DNA from: Pedobacter sp. KBS0701
GTDB lineage: Bacteria; Bacteroidota; Bacteroidia; Sphingobacteriales; Sphingobacteriaceae
Reading direction: 5' to 3'
Assembly: GCF_005938645.2 (NCBI RefSeq)
Contig: NZ_CP042171.1
Coordinates: 372,001 to 436,000 of the forward strand
DNA: 64,000 bases
Of the stretch, positions 45,136 to 54,861 are shown piece after piece. The position numbers and the translations under genes were made by a program. Below the pieces are notes generated by a model, which saw only the letters and a program-made list of their open reading frames with translations, searched no databases and was not told where the DNA came from. The stretch's first letter is position 1; the number at the start of each line of letters is the position of its first letter.

Positions 45136-45401
45136 TTTGTTGTACTTTAACGGCAATTATAATGTTTTTCATTGAAATAATTGTCCTTTGATCATTAGGT
45201 TTTCTGAAAATAACAGGATCAAAAAAATCAGTACCGACATTACCAGTTGCAACACAAGGTTTATTTTGTTACCGGGATGGGATCTACATCTGCAAACGGT
45301 TACAGAAACCTGCATTTAAAGCATCTAATTATACTTTCATCATCGCATCTCCATCTTCCGTCATCCTTAATCTATTATGTTCTATTATAGCAAATAAATA
45401 C

Positions 45402-45409
45402 TAATTTTG
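45402..45409 (+). promoter_or_regulatory. Likely -7 promoter element of gap
   Basis: TAATTTTG fits the Bacteroidota -7 consensus TAnnTTTG and lies 18 bases before the gap ATG. No good -33 element is seen at the expected distance, so the call is tentative. Confidence 0.4.
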
Positions 45410-45427
45410 CGCTCTAATTTTTATAAC

Positions 45428-46423
45428 ATGAGGCTGGCAATAAATGGTTTTGGTAGAATAGGAAGAACATTTTTACGCTTGGCACTGGCTGAAGGCTTTG
45501 ACGTGGTGGCCATTAACGATCTGGCAGATGCTAAAACAATGGCACATTTGTTTAAGTATGATAGTGTTCATGGTGTTTTTGCAGGGAACGTTTCGGCAGA
45601 GCCTGACGCACTTGTGATTGATGTCCTTTCGATTCCGGTTTTTGCCATTGCAGCAGCTGATAAGCTACCCTGGTCTGCATTGCGTGTTGATTTGGTTATT
45701 GATTGTACGGGCAGGAACCTCACAAAATCATCAGCTGAAAAACATATTGCATCAGGCGCAAAACAAGTATTAATTTCCGCTCCGGCAGCCGATGATATCC
45801 CCATGGTGGTATTAGGGGTAAATGACGATCATGTTGATTTAACAAGTGCTGTACTATCAAATGCGAGTTGTACAACTAATAATATTGCTCCCATGATTAA
45901 GATTTTGAACGATAACTGGGGCGTTGAAGAAGGTTATATTACCACTATCCATTCCATGACGGGCGATCAGAATTTGCATGATGCAAACCACAAAGATCTG
46001 CGTAGGGCAAGGGCAGCATCATCCTCCATCATCCCAACTACAACTGGTGCAGCAAAAGCCATTACGCATATTTTTCCCGAATTGGATGGCCGTCTGGGAG
46101 GTGCAGGTATCAGGGTTCCGGTTTTAAACGGATCCTTAACTGATTTTACCTGTCTGTTAAAGAAGAAAACGACCATTGAAGAAATCAATTCAGCTTTCAA
46201 GTATGCTGCCGAAAATGAATTGAAAGGTCTTATTGAGTACACCGAAGATCCGATTGTTTCAATCGATATTATTAATAATCCACATTCGTGCATATTCGAT
46301 TCGCTGCTAACCTCAATCGTTGGCGACCTTGTTAAAGTAGTGGGTTGGTACGATAACGAATATGGCTACAGCAGCCGTTTAATCGATGTGATCAGGAAAA
46401 TCGAAACGCTTTCTAAAGGCTGA
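45428..46423 (+). CDS. gap: Glyceraldehyde-3-phosphate dehydrogenase, type I
   Basis: The 331-residue glycolytic enzyme makes 1,3-bisphosphoglycerate with NAD. It starts MRLAINGFGRIGRTFLRLAL, the NAD-binding turn, and has the catalytic Cys148 in LSNASCTTNNIAPMI and His175 in TTIHSMTGDQNLHDANHKD. The C-terminal VGWYDNEYGYSSRLIDVI is conserved. I use the ATG at 45428 and not the in-frame TTG at 45407, since the family begins at this Met. The gene overlaps the convergent DoxX-like gene by 11 bases. Phosphoglycerate kinase, the next glycolytic step, is 1 kb downstream but in a different unit. Confidence 0.95.
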   Translation: MRLAINGFGRIGRTFLRLALAEGFDVVAINDLADAKTMAHLFKYDSVHGVFAGNVSAEPDALVIDVLSIPVFAIAAADKLPWSALRVDLVIDCTGRNLTKSSAEKHIASGAKQVLISAPAADDIPMVVLGVNDDHVDLTSAVLSNASCTTNNIAPMIKILNDNWGVEEGYITTIHSMTGDQNLHDANHKDLRRARAASSSIIPTTTGAAKAITHIFPELDGRLGGAGIRVPVLNGSLTDFTCLLKKKTTIEEINSAFKYAAENELKGLIEYTEDPIVSIDIINNPHSCIFDSLLTSIVGDLVKVVGWYDNEYGYSSRLIDVIRKIETLSKG

Positions 46424-46814
46424 TTTTAGTCTTTTGCGTAGATTTTAATGCCCAATAAACCAATACCGGTTGAAAAAACAGACGTAAAAAACGTTTACCA
46501 TCAGTATTAAGTCCAAAGGCACTGCGTTTATGGGTATACTGTGAAATATTTCCCGGAAAAACACTGACAAATAGGCCGGCTGCAATTTTCCCGATTAAAG
46601 GTTCGTGTTTTTTCGGAGTAAGCACTAATGCGGTACCCAATGCAATTTCAACAAAACCAGAATAAACGACGGTATCGTCTTTTTTCAAAGGCACCCAATC
46701 TGGTACCTGCGCCTGGAAAGGTTTGCGGGCAAAGGTTAAATGTCCGATTCCGGCAGTAATTAAACCTGCGCCGAGTAAAATTCTTGCTGCTGTTTTGATG
46801 TTTTCTTCTTTCAC
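46413..46814 (-). CDS. DoxX-like membrane protein
   Basis: The 133-residue protein has four predicted membrane helices, the first after MKEENIKTAARILLGAGLIT and a second around YSGFVEIALGTALVL. The loop HLTFARKPFQAQVPDWVP fits DoxX-family members. The family's role is poorly known. Its 3' end overlaps the 3' end of gap by 11 bases on the other strand, so the two convergent genes share their terminal bases and no terminator separates them. Confidence 0.75.
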   Translation of the reverse strand: MKEENIKTAARILLGAGLITAGIGHLTFARKPFQAQVPDWVPLKKDDTVVYSGFVEIALGTALVLTPKKHEPLIGKIAAGLFVSVFPGNISQYTHKRSAFGLNTDGKRFLRLFFQPVLVYWALKSTQKTKISL

Positions 46815-47055
46815 TTTACCTGCTTTAAATTCACAATGCTATAATTATCAACAAGTAAATTGGAGGTCTGTTTGCTAATGTGTACATTTTACCTTTATTA
46901 TAGATAATAACTGTTTGATCAGATTGGTTCTATATCCAAATTGTTAGCACTTTATAACCATTTATATTATCGGGTTTCAATTGCTTTATTAACTTTGCAA
47001 ACGTTTGCGATGCATCCTATAACAATGTCCTTAGATATAAGCTAATGATAAATAT

Positions 47056-47493
47056 ATGGTCAAATTTATTCTTCCGGAAGAAGTTCTACCTTTAAGAAGC
47101 CTGGTTTTACGCAATGGCAAGCCATTCGAAGCATGCGTTTTTGAAGGCGACCTGGCTTACGATACCTTTCACCTGGGGTTTTTAAAAGATGGTGAAATAA
47201 AATCTATAGCCACATTTATGCGTAACGATTTTTTCCCCGAAGAAGGGGAGGGCTATCAGCTCCGTGGCATGGCTACACATCCCGATGCCATCGGAAAAGG
47301 TTATGGTGCTGCACTCGTTACTTTTGCCATCGATTACCTGAAAGAATACAATACCGATTATTTATGGTGCAACGCCCGCTCAACAGCAGCAGCTTTTTAT
47401 AAAAAAATAGGTTTTACAACCGAATCGCCGGAATTCGATATCCCAGGTATCGGTTTCCATTACGAAATGAAATTAAACTTAAATCAAAAATAA
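47056..47493 (+). CDS. GNAT family N-acetyltransferase
   Basis: The 145-residue protein has the GNAT core: YQLRGMATHPDAIGKGYGAA carries the Q/R-x-x-G-x-G/A acetyl-CoA loop, followed by CNARSTAAAFYKKIGFTTES. It resembles the ElaA/YjcF-like group. The acceptor is unknown. The stop is six bases before pgk, so they may be co-transcribed. A TAACTTTG at 46990-46997 fits a -7 element and may drive it. Confidence 0.85.
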   Translation: MVKFILPEEVLPLRSLVLRNGKPFEACVFEGDLAYDTFHLGFLKDGEIKSIATFMRNDFFPEEGEGYQLRGMATHPDAIGKGYGAALVTFAIDYLKEYNTDYLWCNARSTAAAFYKKIGFTTESPEFDIPGIGFHYEMKLNLNQK

Positions 47494-47499
47494 TTAAAC

Positions 47500-48693
47500 A
47501 TGAACACCATTGACCAGTTTGACTTTAAAGATAAAAAAGCATTAATCAGGGTAGATTTTAACGTGCCTTTGGATGATGAATTTAAAATTACCGACGATAA
47601 AAGAATCAGGGCTGCATTACCAACCATCAGCAAAATTTTAAAAGATGGCGGCGCGGTTATTTTAATGTCGCACTTAGGGCGCCCAAAAGATGGCCCTACA
47701 GATAAATATTCTTTAAAACACATCTTAACTGATTTATCTGCTCTTGTTGGTGTCGAAGTTAAGTTTGCTGACGATTGTATTGGCGAAAGTGCAGTAAAAC
47801 AGGCCGCTGATTTAAAATCAGGTGAAGTTTTATTATTAGAAAACCTTCGTTTTTACAAAGAGGAAGAAAAAGGTGATGTAGCCTTCGCAGAGAAATTATC
47901 AAAATTAGGCGATGTTTATGTAAACGATGCCTTTGGTACTGCTCACCGTGCACATGCCTCAACTTCAATTATTGCCCGGTTTTTCCCGGATGCAAAATAC
48001 TTTGGTTATTTAATGGCGTCGGAAGTAGAAAATGCAGAGAAAATTCTGAACCATGCGGAAAGACCTTTCACAGCAATTATGGGTGGTGCTAAAGTATCTG
48101 ATAAAATTCTTTTGATTGAAAAATTATTAGATAAGGTAGATAACCTGATTATTGGTGGTGGTATGGCTTACACTTTTGCTAAAGCACAAGGTGGAGAAAT
48201 CGGTACTTCATTATTAGAAGCTGATAAACAAGAACTTTCTTTAGAACTGATCGAAAAGGCAAAAACAAAAGGTGTAAACCTGATTTTACCTGTGGATACG
48301 GTAATTGCAGATAAATTTGCAAATGATGCCAATAAAAAAGATGTAGCCTCGGGGCAAATTCCTGCAGACTGGATGGGATTGGATATCGGTCCGAAATCGG
48401 TTGAGTTATTCCAGGAGGTAATCAAAAACTCTAAAACTTTATTATGGAATGGTCCGATGGGCGTTTTCGAGATGGAAAGCTTCCAGGTAGGTACTAAAGC
48501 TGTAGCAGAAGCAGTTGTGGCGGCTACTAAAGATAACGGTGCTTTCTCATTAATCGGTGGTGGCGATTCGGCTGCAGCGATTGCAAAATTTGGTATGGAA
48601 GATGAGGTAAGTTATGTTTCTACCGGTGGTGGTGCTTTACTCGAATATATGGAAGGTAAAGAATTGCCGGGAGTAAAAGCTATCAATGGATAA
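47500..48693 (+). CDS. pgk: Phosphoglycerate kinase
   Basis: The 397-residue glycolytic enzyme transfers the acyl phosphate of 1,3-bisphosphoglycerate to ADP. Visible signatures are [20 protein letters not shown] (N-terminal substrate strand), [20 protein letters not shown], the nucleotide-site [15 protein letters not shown] and [20 protein letters not shown] near the C-terminus. Length and order are normal. A strong terminator follows directly. The GNAT gene lies upstream on the same strand with six bases between. Confidence 0.97.
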   Translation: MNTIDQFDFKDKKALIRVDFNVPLDDEFKITDDKRIRAALPTISKILKDGGAVILMSHLGRPKDGPTDKYSLKHILTDLSALVGVEVKFADDCIGESAVKQAADLKSGEVLLLENLRFYKEEEKGDVAFAEKLSKLGDVYVNDAFGTAHRAHASTSIIARFFPDAKYFGYLMASEVENAEKILNHAERPFTAIMGGAKVSDKILLIEKLLDKVDNLIIGGGMAYTFAKAQGGEIGTSLLEADKQELSLELIEKAKTKGVNLILPVDTVIADKFANDANKKDVASGQIPADWMGLDIGPKSVELFQEVIKNSKTLLWNGPMGVFEMESFQVGTKAVAEAVVAATKDNGAFSLIGGGDSAAAIAKFGMEDEVSYVSTGGGALLEYMEGKELPGVKAING

Positions 48694-48708
48694 ACGACAA
48701 AAATCAAT

Positions 48709-48745
48709 AAAAAGGCCTTGCAAATGTCATTGTAAGGCCTTTTTT
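48709..48745 (+). terminator. Intrinsic terminator of pgk
   Basis: The stem AAAAAGGCCTTGCAA (48709-48723) and TTGTAAGGCCTTTTT (48730-48744) has one mismatch in 15 positions and is followed by more T. It lies 15 bases past the pgk stop. Confidence 0.85.
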
Positions 48746-48904
48746 GTTTAAATCAGGTAAAAATATTATCACCTGTGATTTGAGATGTAGTAATTACCCG
48801 TAATCCGTACTTTCGGCGAATTCCGGCTAATTTTACATCTCGGAACTAAATGAATCGAAAGAGGCAGCGTTTAGAGAAACTTGTTTATAAGACAGCCGGC
48901 GCGC

Positions 48905-50476
48905 CTAAAAAACTTCTAATCCAGTATTCAGCAGTAACATATAAACAGCCAAATAACACACCAAAAATGCTATAGATAAAGCAAAATACCGTGTTACCTT
49001 ATGGCTGCCTTTTTTAAATGGAAGTAGAAACAGGATATTGAATACTTCAGATAGCAAAGCACAGATGAAATTTAAACAGACCATTACGCAGCTAAACGCT
49101 ACAACGAAAATGGCCGGCTGGATGATTATTCCTGACGGAAGGCCATAGAGTCCTCCCATAATAAAACTGATCAGCAGGATAATCATAGCATATTTTAAAC
49201 CCGATTTAAACTGGATCAGGAAATAGCTGCCCAATTTTGGCAGTGGTGTCCCGATTTTTGCAGGCTTTGGTTCTTTTTCAACTTTAGGGATTTCTAAAGC
49301 TTTATTTAAAGCTGCTTCATTTGTTTTTTGTTTTTTACCCTTCTTTTGTTTTTGATAACGTGGCCACCAGATGATAAATCCGGTAATAAAAAGCGCCAAA
49401 GGCATTAAGCCGGCAATAAGCGCAATAACCTGTGTTGGCCGCCCGCCGAAACTGCCATAATGAATAGGTGTTAACCAGCTTAGATAAGCATTACCAACAT
49501 TGGGGAAATCCTTGCGGCTATTCAGCAGTACCTTGCCCGTATATTGGTCAACAATAATCATTTCTCTTTTTCCAGCTCTAGGTAGGTTTCCGCTTAGCAT
49601 ATCTAAACGGTAAGTACCGGTTTTATCGGCCGGAAAAGCAATGCCGCCAATATAGGCATCAGGCATTTTTTGTTTGGCAGCTGCTGTAATGGCTTCGAGC
49701 GGGAGTGGAGTGGCCTGCGCATGCCAGGACGATTTAGCGCCTAATAATTGAGCTACGCCCTGCGGCGATTTTCCGCTAAGCACAAATAACAGCGGAATAA
49801 CAAGCGTAGAAAAAGTAATAGAAAAACCGGTAAGGCTCAATATCGCCACAATGGGAGAGGAATAAAAACCTAGCGAGTTATGCCAATCGTAATTTTGTCG
49901 CTTAAATGATCCGCTAAACCTTACCGTAAGTACCGATTTTAATTGTTTCCATTTTTTAGGGATCCATAATCGCAGACCCGAGATCGTCAGGATTAAAAGG
50001 CAGAGCGAGGCAAGGCCGCAAATGTAACGCCCTGCAACAGGAATCAGCAGTGTTCGGTGCAGTTCAGTAACCACGTGGATGAAAGAACTGGTATGTATTC
50101 TTTTACCACCTGTTTTTCCGGTATAGGGATTAATAAAAGTTTCCTCATTACTTTTTAAATTCATCACGCTATAAGCTTCATTGGGGTTTTTGAAGTTATT
50201 TAGCATCAGGTAATCTACTTTTAGCCTGGGGTAATTCTTTTTTATGAGTGGCACAATTTCTTCCACCGGCATCTTTTGCTTTTGCGCAATCACCTCAAAC
50301 AGATCTGGATTCAAGGCCCGGTCAATCTCGTCCTGAAAAACAAGAATGCTCCCTGTAACGCCTACAAAGGCTACAATTGCCCCGGCAATAATGCCTGTAT
50401 AAAGATGCCATTTACCAAACCACCTTTTTTGATGTTTTGCCCAGCTTAATTTTTTAGAATTCTGTTCTGATTTCAT
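48905..50476 (-). CDS. PepSY domain (PiuB-like) membrane protein
   Basis: The 523-residue protein is of the iron-regulated PepSY membrane type. It has an N-terminal helix after WFGKWHLYTGIIAGAIVAFV, a periplasmic PepSY domain with PYTGKTGGKRIHTSSFIHVV and the VTELHRTLL motif, a second helix pair (NYDWHNSLGFYSSPIVAIL), another PepSY repeat (EMIIVDQYTGKVLLNSRKDF), and four or so helices in the C-terminal part. Members are often near siderophore uptake genes and are thought to reduce or process ferric siderophores. No TonB receptor is adjacent here, and the gene stands alone. Confidence 0.85.
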   Translation of the reverse strand: MKSEQNSKKLSWAKHQKRWFGKWHLYTGIIAGAIVAFVGVTGSILVFQDEIDRALNPDLFEVIAQKQKMPVEEIVPLIKKNYPRLKVDYLMLNNFKNPNEAYSVMNLKSNEETFINPYTGKTGGKRIHTSSFIHVVTELHRTLLIPVAGRYICGLASLCLLILTISGLRLWIPKKWKQLKSVLTVRFSGSFKRQNYDWHNSLGFYSSPIVAILSLTGFSITFSTLVIPLLFVLSGKSPQGVAQLLGAKSSWHAQATPLPLEAITAAAKQKMPDAYIGGIAFPADKTGTYRLDMLSGNLPRAGKREMIIVDQYTGKVLLNSRKDFPNVGNAYLSWLTPIHYGSFGGRPTQVIALIAGLMPLALFITGFIIWWPRYQKQKKGKKQKTNEAALNKALEIPKVEKEPKPAKIGTPLPKLGSYFLIQFKSGLKYAMIILLISFIMGGLYGLPSGIIIQPAIFVVAFSCVMVCLNFICALLSEVFNILFLLPFKKGSHKVTRYFALSIAFLVCYLAVYMLLLNTGLEVF

Positions 50477-50987
50477 TTTGAGCGTAGTTACGCTTATATA
50501 ATAGTTAATCCGTTTATATCCACAAAGAAATCATTTTAATTGTTATTGTACAAATTATATTTAATAAGTCTAAATAAGATATTTATGGGTGAGATAAATA
50601 TGAAGAGGTAGCTCAAACGACGGCTTATTTTTTCGGCTGGTTTATTTTTTAGGATGGCTATTCTTATTGGCATTTAGTCTTAGTCTTTAGGAAGCGATAA
50701 TTGAGGTATATTATACCATGATATAAGGTATTAAGGCACTCATTTTTAACGCTATTTAAATTTTATGATGAAAATTGGGTGAACGTGACACTTTCGGATA
50801 ATATATTTTTAACCTGCTTATTATCAGTTATTAATGCTTTTGTAATAGCGGAATTAGGCTTATTCTAACTATATTGGCTGACCATTATTGTAACAAAAAA
50901 GATGTGGAAAACTTTTTTGTGGTAAAAAGTGGTAAAAAGTGGTAGAACTATTTACTTTTACACTAGATAAAAAGTGTAGATACCACT
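50477..50987. other. 511-base divergent spacer before mraZ
   Basis: No ORF is supported. The left part is the promoter region of the PepSY gene and the right end holds the mraZ operator boxes at 50919-50977. The long AT-rich middle shows nothing that I can interpret. Confidence 0.5.
50919..50977 (+). promoter_or_regulatory. Likely MraZ operator: 10-bp-spaced GTGGTA boxes and an AAAGTGT box
   Basis: Three copies of GTGGTARAA start at 50919, 50929 and 50939, exactly ten bases apart. A further AAAGTGT lies at 50971-50977, eleven bases before the mraZ ATG. MraZ proteins are known to repress their own operon by binding short direct repeats of helical spacing; AAAGTG[TG] boxes are described for Mycoplasma. 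A partial -7 element (TACTTTTA, 50953-50960) lies between the boxes and the last copy, so binding there would block the dcw promoter. Confidence 0.75.
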
Positions 50988-51455
50988 ATGACCCAACTTT
51001 TAGGAGAATTCGATTGTAAACTTGACGCAAAGGGACGCCTTATGGTGCCTGCTGCGCTTAAGAAACAATTGCCTGAATCTGAGAAAGAAGGGCTGATCAT
51101 TAACCGTGGTTTTGAGAAAAACCTGGTGATTTATCCAAAGAAAGTTTGGGATGCTATCGTTACTGATTTAAGCAAACTGAATATCTACGAAAAAAACAAC
51201 AGAGAATTTATCAGGTCCTTTACCAGGGGTGCAACCGAACTTTCGCTTGATGCGGCGGGTCGTGTGCTTTTGCCAAAATCGCTGGTTGATTATGCAGGTA
51301 TTGGAAGTGATCTTGTGCTGGCTTGTCAGTTAGATCGTATCGAGGTTTGGGATAAAAAATCTTACGAAGATATTTTTGATGATGTGCCGGAGAATTTTGC
51401 AAACCTTGCTGAGCAGGTAATGGGTGGAAAGAAAGGAGTGGCTGATGGAGAATAA
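50988..51455 (+). CDS. mraZ: Transcriptional regulator MraZ
   Basis: The 155-residue protein has two AbrB-like half-sites: MTQLLGEFDCKLDAKGRLMV near the start and TELSLDAAGRVLLPKSLVDY near residues 84-103, each with the D-x-x-G-R motif. MraZ forms a ring-like octamer or dodecamer that binds repeats upstream of its own gene and represses the dcw cluster. It is the first gene of the cluster and overlaps the next by 11 bases, so translation is coupled. The operator boxes lie directly upstream (50919-50977). Confidence 0.95.
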   Translation: MTQLLGEFDCKLDAKGRLMVPAALKKQLPESEKEGLIINRGFEKNLVIYPKKVWDAIVTDLSKLNIYEKNNREFIRSFTRGATELSLDAAGRVLLPKSLVDYAGIGSDLVLACQLDRIEVWDKKSYEDIFDDVPENFANLAEQVMGGKKGVADGE

Positions 51456-52350
51456 TTATCATGTGCCCGTAATGTTGCAGCCGTGTATTGATGGTTTGAA
51501 TATTAAGCCTGATGGGGTTTATGTTGACGTAACCTTTGGCGGCGGTGGTCATTCGAAAGAGATTTTGAAGCATCTTGGTCCAAAAGGAAGATTAATTGCT
51601 TTTGATCAGGATCCTGATGCTCAGGCAAATGTTCATGCTGATGATCGTTTTATTTTTATCGATCAGAATTTCGGTTTTCTGAAAAATAACCTCCGTTTAA
51701 AAGGTTTTAAGCAGGTTGATGGTATCCTGGCAGATCTTGGTGTTTCCTCTCATCAGTTTGATGTGCCGCAACGTGGTTTTTCGATCCGTCATAATGCAGA
51801 TCTGGATATGCGTATGGATCAGCACCGCGATTTAACGGCTGCTGAAATATTGAATACCTATACGGAAGATAAACTGCATAAGATATTTGGAATTTATGGA
51901 GAAGTTAAAAATGCGAAATCTTTAGCGCGCGCTATTGTGACTTCGCGTTTAGAACAGCCTTTTACTGATATCGACAGTTTGAAATCAGCTATTGCTGGTT
52001 ATATCCCGAAAGGAAAAGAAAATAAATATCTGGCGCAGGTGTTTCAGGCATTACGAATAGAAGTGAATGCGGAAATTCAGGTGCTCGAAGATTTTTTGAT
52101 GCAGGCTGCTGATGTATTGAAGCCGGGTGGTCATTTAGTAGTGATGTCTTATCATTCTTTAGAAGACAGGCCGGTTAAAAACTTTATGGCGAAAGGCAAA
52201 TTTCAGGGTGAGGTAGAAAAAGATTTCTTCGGAAATCAGCAAAAGCCATTTAATGTAATTACGAGGAAAGCGATCATTGCCACAGAAGAGGAGATTGCTC
52301 AAAACAATAGGGCCCGCAGTGCGAAACTTAGAATTGCAGAGAAGATATGA
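51445..52350 (+). CDS. rsmH: 16S rRNA (cytosine(1402)-N(4))-methyltransferase
   Basis: The 301-residue enzyme methylates N4 of C1402 in 16S rRNA with S-adenosylmethionine. It starts MENNYHVPVMLQPCIDGLNI and has the SAM-binding VDVTFGGGGHSKEILKHL, the typical ILADLGVSSHQFDVPQRGFS and the C-terminal YHSLEDRPVKNFM. I start at the ATG at 51445, which overlaps the end of mraZ by 11 bases; a start at 51424 would add seven residues that homologs lack. It ends in an ATGA overlap with ftsL. Confidence 0.96.
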   Translation: MENNYHVPVMLQPCIDGLNIKPDGVYVDVTFGGGGHSKEILKHLGPKGRLIAFDQDPDAQANVHADDRFIFIDQNFGFLKNNLRLKGFKQVDGILADLGVSSHQFDVPQRGFSIRHNADLDMRMDQHRDLTAAEILNTYTEDKLHKIFGIYGEVKNAKSLARAIVTSRLEQPFTDIDSLKSAIAGYIPKGKENKYLAQVFQALRIEVNAEIQVLEDFLMQAADVLKPGGHLVVMSYHSLEDRPVKNFMAKGKFQGEVEKDFFGNQQKPFNVITRKAIIATEEEIAQNNRARSAKLRIAEKI

Positions 52351-52769
52351 ACAGGTTTAGGGAGGAGATAGAAGAGGAAGAGGTAGGGCCCGAACCAGAG
52401 CTAAAAGCTGCGCCCAAAAGGCCAAAAACTGCTGAAGAAAAAATGGATAGCAATTCATTTATCAGCAAGCTTTTTAATGATGGCTTAGTAAGTAAAGAGG
52501 CGGCAACTGATGCTTTGCCTTATTTATGCTTTCTGGCTCTTTTAGGGATGATTTATATCGCCAATAGCCATTTTGCGGTAAACAATGTGCGCCGTATTGA
52601 TAAATTAAATAAAGAAGTAAAAGAATTAAGATGGGAGTATAAATCCCTTAAGGCCGACCTGATGTTCAAGAGTAAACTGACGGAGGTTGCTAAAAAGGTA
52701 GATACCCTTGGTATAAAAGAACTGATTGAACCACCAAAAAAAATAATTGTTAAAAGCGATGAATATTAG
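52347..52769 (+). CDS. ftsL: FtsL-like cell division protein
   Basis: The 140-residue protein has an acidic N-terminal cytoplasmic part (REEIEEEEVGPEPELKAAPK), one membrane helix near 64-80 (LPYLCFLALLGMIYIA) and a periplasmic coiled coil (DKLNKEVKELRWEYKSLKAD). This layout and its place between rsmH and ftsI fit FtsL, which links FtsQ/FtsB to FtsW-FtsI at the septum. Sequence conservation is low in the family, so the call leans on position. ATGA overlap with rsmH and an 11-base overlap with ftsI. Confidence 0.85.
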   Translation: MNRFREEIEEEEVGPEPELKAAPKRPKTAEEKMDSNSFISKLFNDGLVSKEAATDALPYLCFLALLGMIYIANSHFAVNNVRRIDKLNKEVKELRWEYKSLKADLMFKSKLTEVAKKVDTLGIKELIEPPKKIIVKSDEY

Positions 52770-54861
52770 AGCAAACATCTTGCTTCGCGTATATCTGGCA
52801 TTTGGCTTAATTGTGCTTTTTGCTTTCGCGGTGTTTTTACGCCTCGGTCAGGTGCAGTATGTGCAGGGAAAAAAATGGAGGGCTATGGCAGACAGCCTCT
52901 CTACTAGATATGTAAATGTGGAGGCTACCCGTGGAAATATTTATTCTAACGATGGCAGTTTGCTCGCGACTTCGATACCGGAATACGAGCTGCGTATGGA
53001 TATGTTTGCAGGCGGCATAGCTGATGATAAAGTATTTAATGAAAAGGTAGATTCCTTAGGTTATAAATTAGCGCAGCTTTTTCAGGATAAAACCGCCAAA
53101 GAATATGCCCGGTACCTGCGCAAAGGTCGCCAGGATAGTGCACGTTATTTGTTGATTCACCGTAAAGTAGGTTATGCTGATCTTAAAACCATCAGAACTT
53201 TTCCGCTTTATAATATTGGTAAGTTCAGTGGTGGTTTAATTGCTGTACAGCAAAATAAACGTATTCTTCCTTTTCAGGCTTTAGCTGCCCGTACCATTGG
53301 TTATAAAAACGAAAATGTGGCTAATGGTGTAGGCTTAGAGGGCGCGTATAAAGAATATATCAATGGTGAAACGGGAAAAAGATTAATGCAGCGTATTGCG
53401 GGCGGTGTTTACATCCCGGTGAACGAAGAGGCTGAAGTAGCGCCAAAAGATGGTGCTGATATTATCTCGACCATTGATGTAAACATGCAGGATCTGGCAC
53501 AAAGTGCTTTAGAAAAACAGCTGATTAAATCGCAGGCCGATCATGGTACTGTGATATTGATGGAAGTGGCCACGGGCGAAATCCGTGCGGTAGCCAATTT
53601 TTCTAAAGTAGAAGAAGGGGTGTATAAAGAGAAGTTTAATTATGCTATTGCGGGTAACCAGGATCCGGGATCGACTTTCAAACTAGCCTCTTATATGGCT
53701 TTGTTGGAAGATAAGCTAATAGATACCAATACGATGATCGGGACAGGTTACTATCAGATCCCCGGAAAACTGATCACAGATTCGCACCCAAAAATTGAAA
53801 CGGTTACCGCAAAAAAAGCCTTTGAAACGTCTTCCAATGCTGCAATTGCAAAGCTGATCAATATGCATTATGGCAACGATCCGATAAAATTTACCAATCA
53901 CTTATATGATTGGCATCTGAATCAAAAAATGGATTTACAGATCCCTGGCGAAGCAATGCCTGTGGTTAAAAATCCTAAAACAAACAAAAGCTGGAACAAA
54001 AACATGACCCTTCCTCAAATGGCTTATGGTTATGAAATGCAGCTAACACCGTTAAAGATGCTTATCATGTATAATGCGGTAGCCAATAACGGAAAAATGG
54101 TGGCACCAATTTTTGTAAAAGAGATCAGAAGATTGGGCAATCCGATCGAACAGTTTAAAGCAAGGGTGATCAATGATAAAATCTGTTCGGATGTTACCCT
54201 TAGCAAAATTAAAAAAATGCTAGAAGGGGTAGTGACTGAAGGCAGTGGAAAGCAGGTTGTTTACAATCCATTATATCCGATTGCAGGTAAAACAGGTACT
54301 GCCCAGGTGGCTGATGCGAATAAGGGATATAAAGCCAATAAACAATATCAGGCTTCTTTTGTGGGGTATTTTCCTGCAGATAAACCGAAATATTCTTTGA
54401 TCGTCGTAATCAACGATCCAAAAGGGGCTTATTATGGTGCTACGGTTTCGGGTCCGGTGTTCAGGGAGATAGCTGACCGTATTTACGCCAGCGACATGCA
54501 AATGTATAACGATGTGCCCACACGTTTGGTGGGGAATACCGGTACACCGCCTACTAAAGCCGGACAAAGTAAAGCGACTCAAAAAGTATATAAAGCATTT
54601 GGATTTAAGCCGCTTTTTGCTTCAAAATCTGAGTATTACAATATTATAGATACCAGTGCTGGAACAATTTTTCAGGAAAATAACGAGCGTAAAGGCGTAA
54701 TGCCTAACGTGGCAGGAATGGGACTAAAAGATGCATTGTACCTTTTAGGTAACGCTGGTTTAAAAACAAAAGTTTTTGGATCGGGCAAAGTGATCAGTCA
54801 GTCTATAGCTGCTGGTACAAAAGTGGGCAAGGGATTAGGCGTACAGATTGAGTTGAATTAA
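52759..54861 (+). CDS. ftsI: Peptidoglycan D,D-transpeptidase FtsI (PBP3) with C-terminal PASTA domain
   Basis: The 700-residue septal transpeptidase has one N-terminal helix (LLRVYLAFGLIVLFAFAVF), a PBP dimerisation domain (VNVEATRGNIYSNDGSLLAT), and the transpeptidase domain with SxxK in DPGSTFKLASYMALL, SxN in FETSSNAAIAKL and KTG in IAGKTGTAQVADANK. A PASTA domain closes the protein (PNVAGMGLKDALYLLGNAGL). The ATG at 52759 is used because it starts MNIRANILLRV; the frame is open upstream. The gene overlaps ftsL. A 293-base repeat array separates it from murE. Confidence 0.95.
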   Translation: MNIRANILLRVYLAFGLIVLFAFAVFLRLGQVQYVQGKKWRAMADSLSTRYVNVEATRGNIYSNDGSLLATSIPEYELRMDMFAGGIADDKVFNEKVDSLGYKLAQLFQDKTAKEYARYLRKGRQDSARYLLIHRKVGYADLKTIRTFPLYNIGKFSGGLIAVQQNKRILPFQALAARTIGYKNENVANGVGLEGAYKEYINGETGKRLMQRIAGGVYIPVNEEAEVAPKDGADIISTIDVNMQDLAQSALEKQLIKSQADHGTVILMEVATGEIRAVANFSKVEEGVYKEKFNYAIAGNQDPGSTFKLASYMALLEDKLIDTNTMIGTGYYQIPGKLITDSHPKIETVTAKKAFETSSNAAIAKLINMHYGNDPIKFTNHLYDWHLNQKMDLQIPGEAMPVVKNPKTNKSWNKNMTLPQMAYGYEMQLTPLKMLIMYNAVANNGKMVAPIFVKEIRRLGNPIEQFKARVINDKICSDVTLSKIKKMLEGVVTEGSGKQVVYNPLYPIAGKTGTAQVADANKGYKANKQYQASFVGYFPADKPKYSLIVVINDPKGAYYGATVSGPVFREIADRIYASDMQMYNDVPTRLVGNTGTPPTKAGQSKATQKVYKAFGFKPLFASKSEYYNIIDTSAGTIFQENNERKGVMPNVAGMGLKDALYLLGNAGLKTKVFGSGKVISQSIAAGTKVGKGLGVQIELN

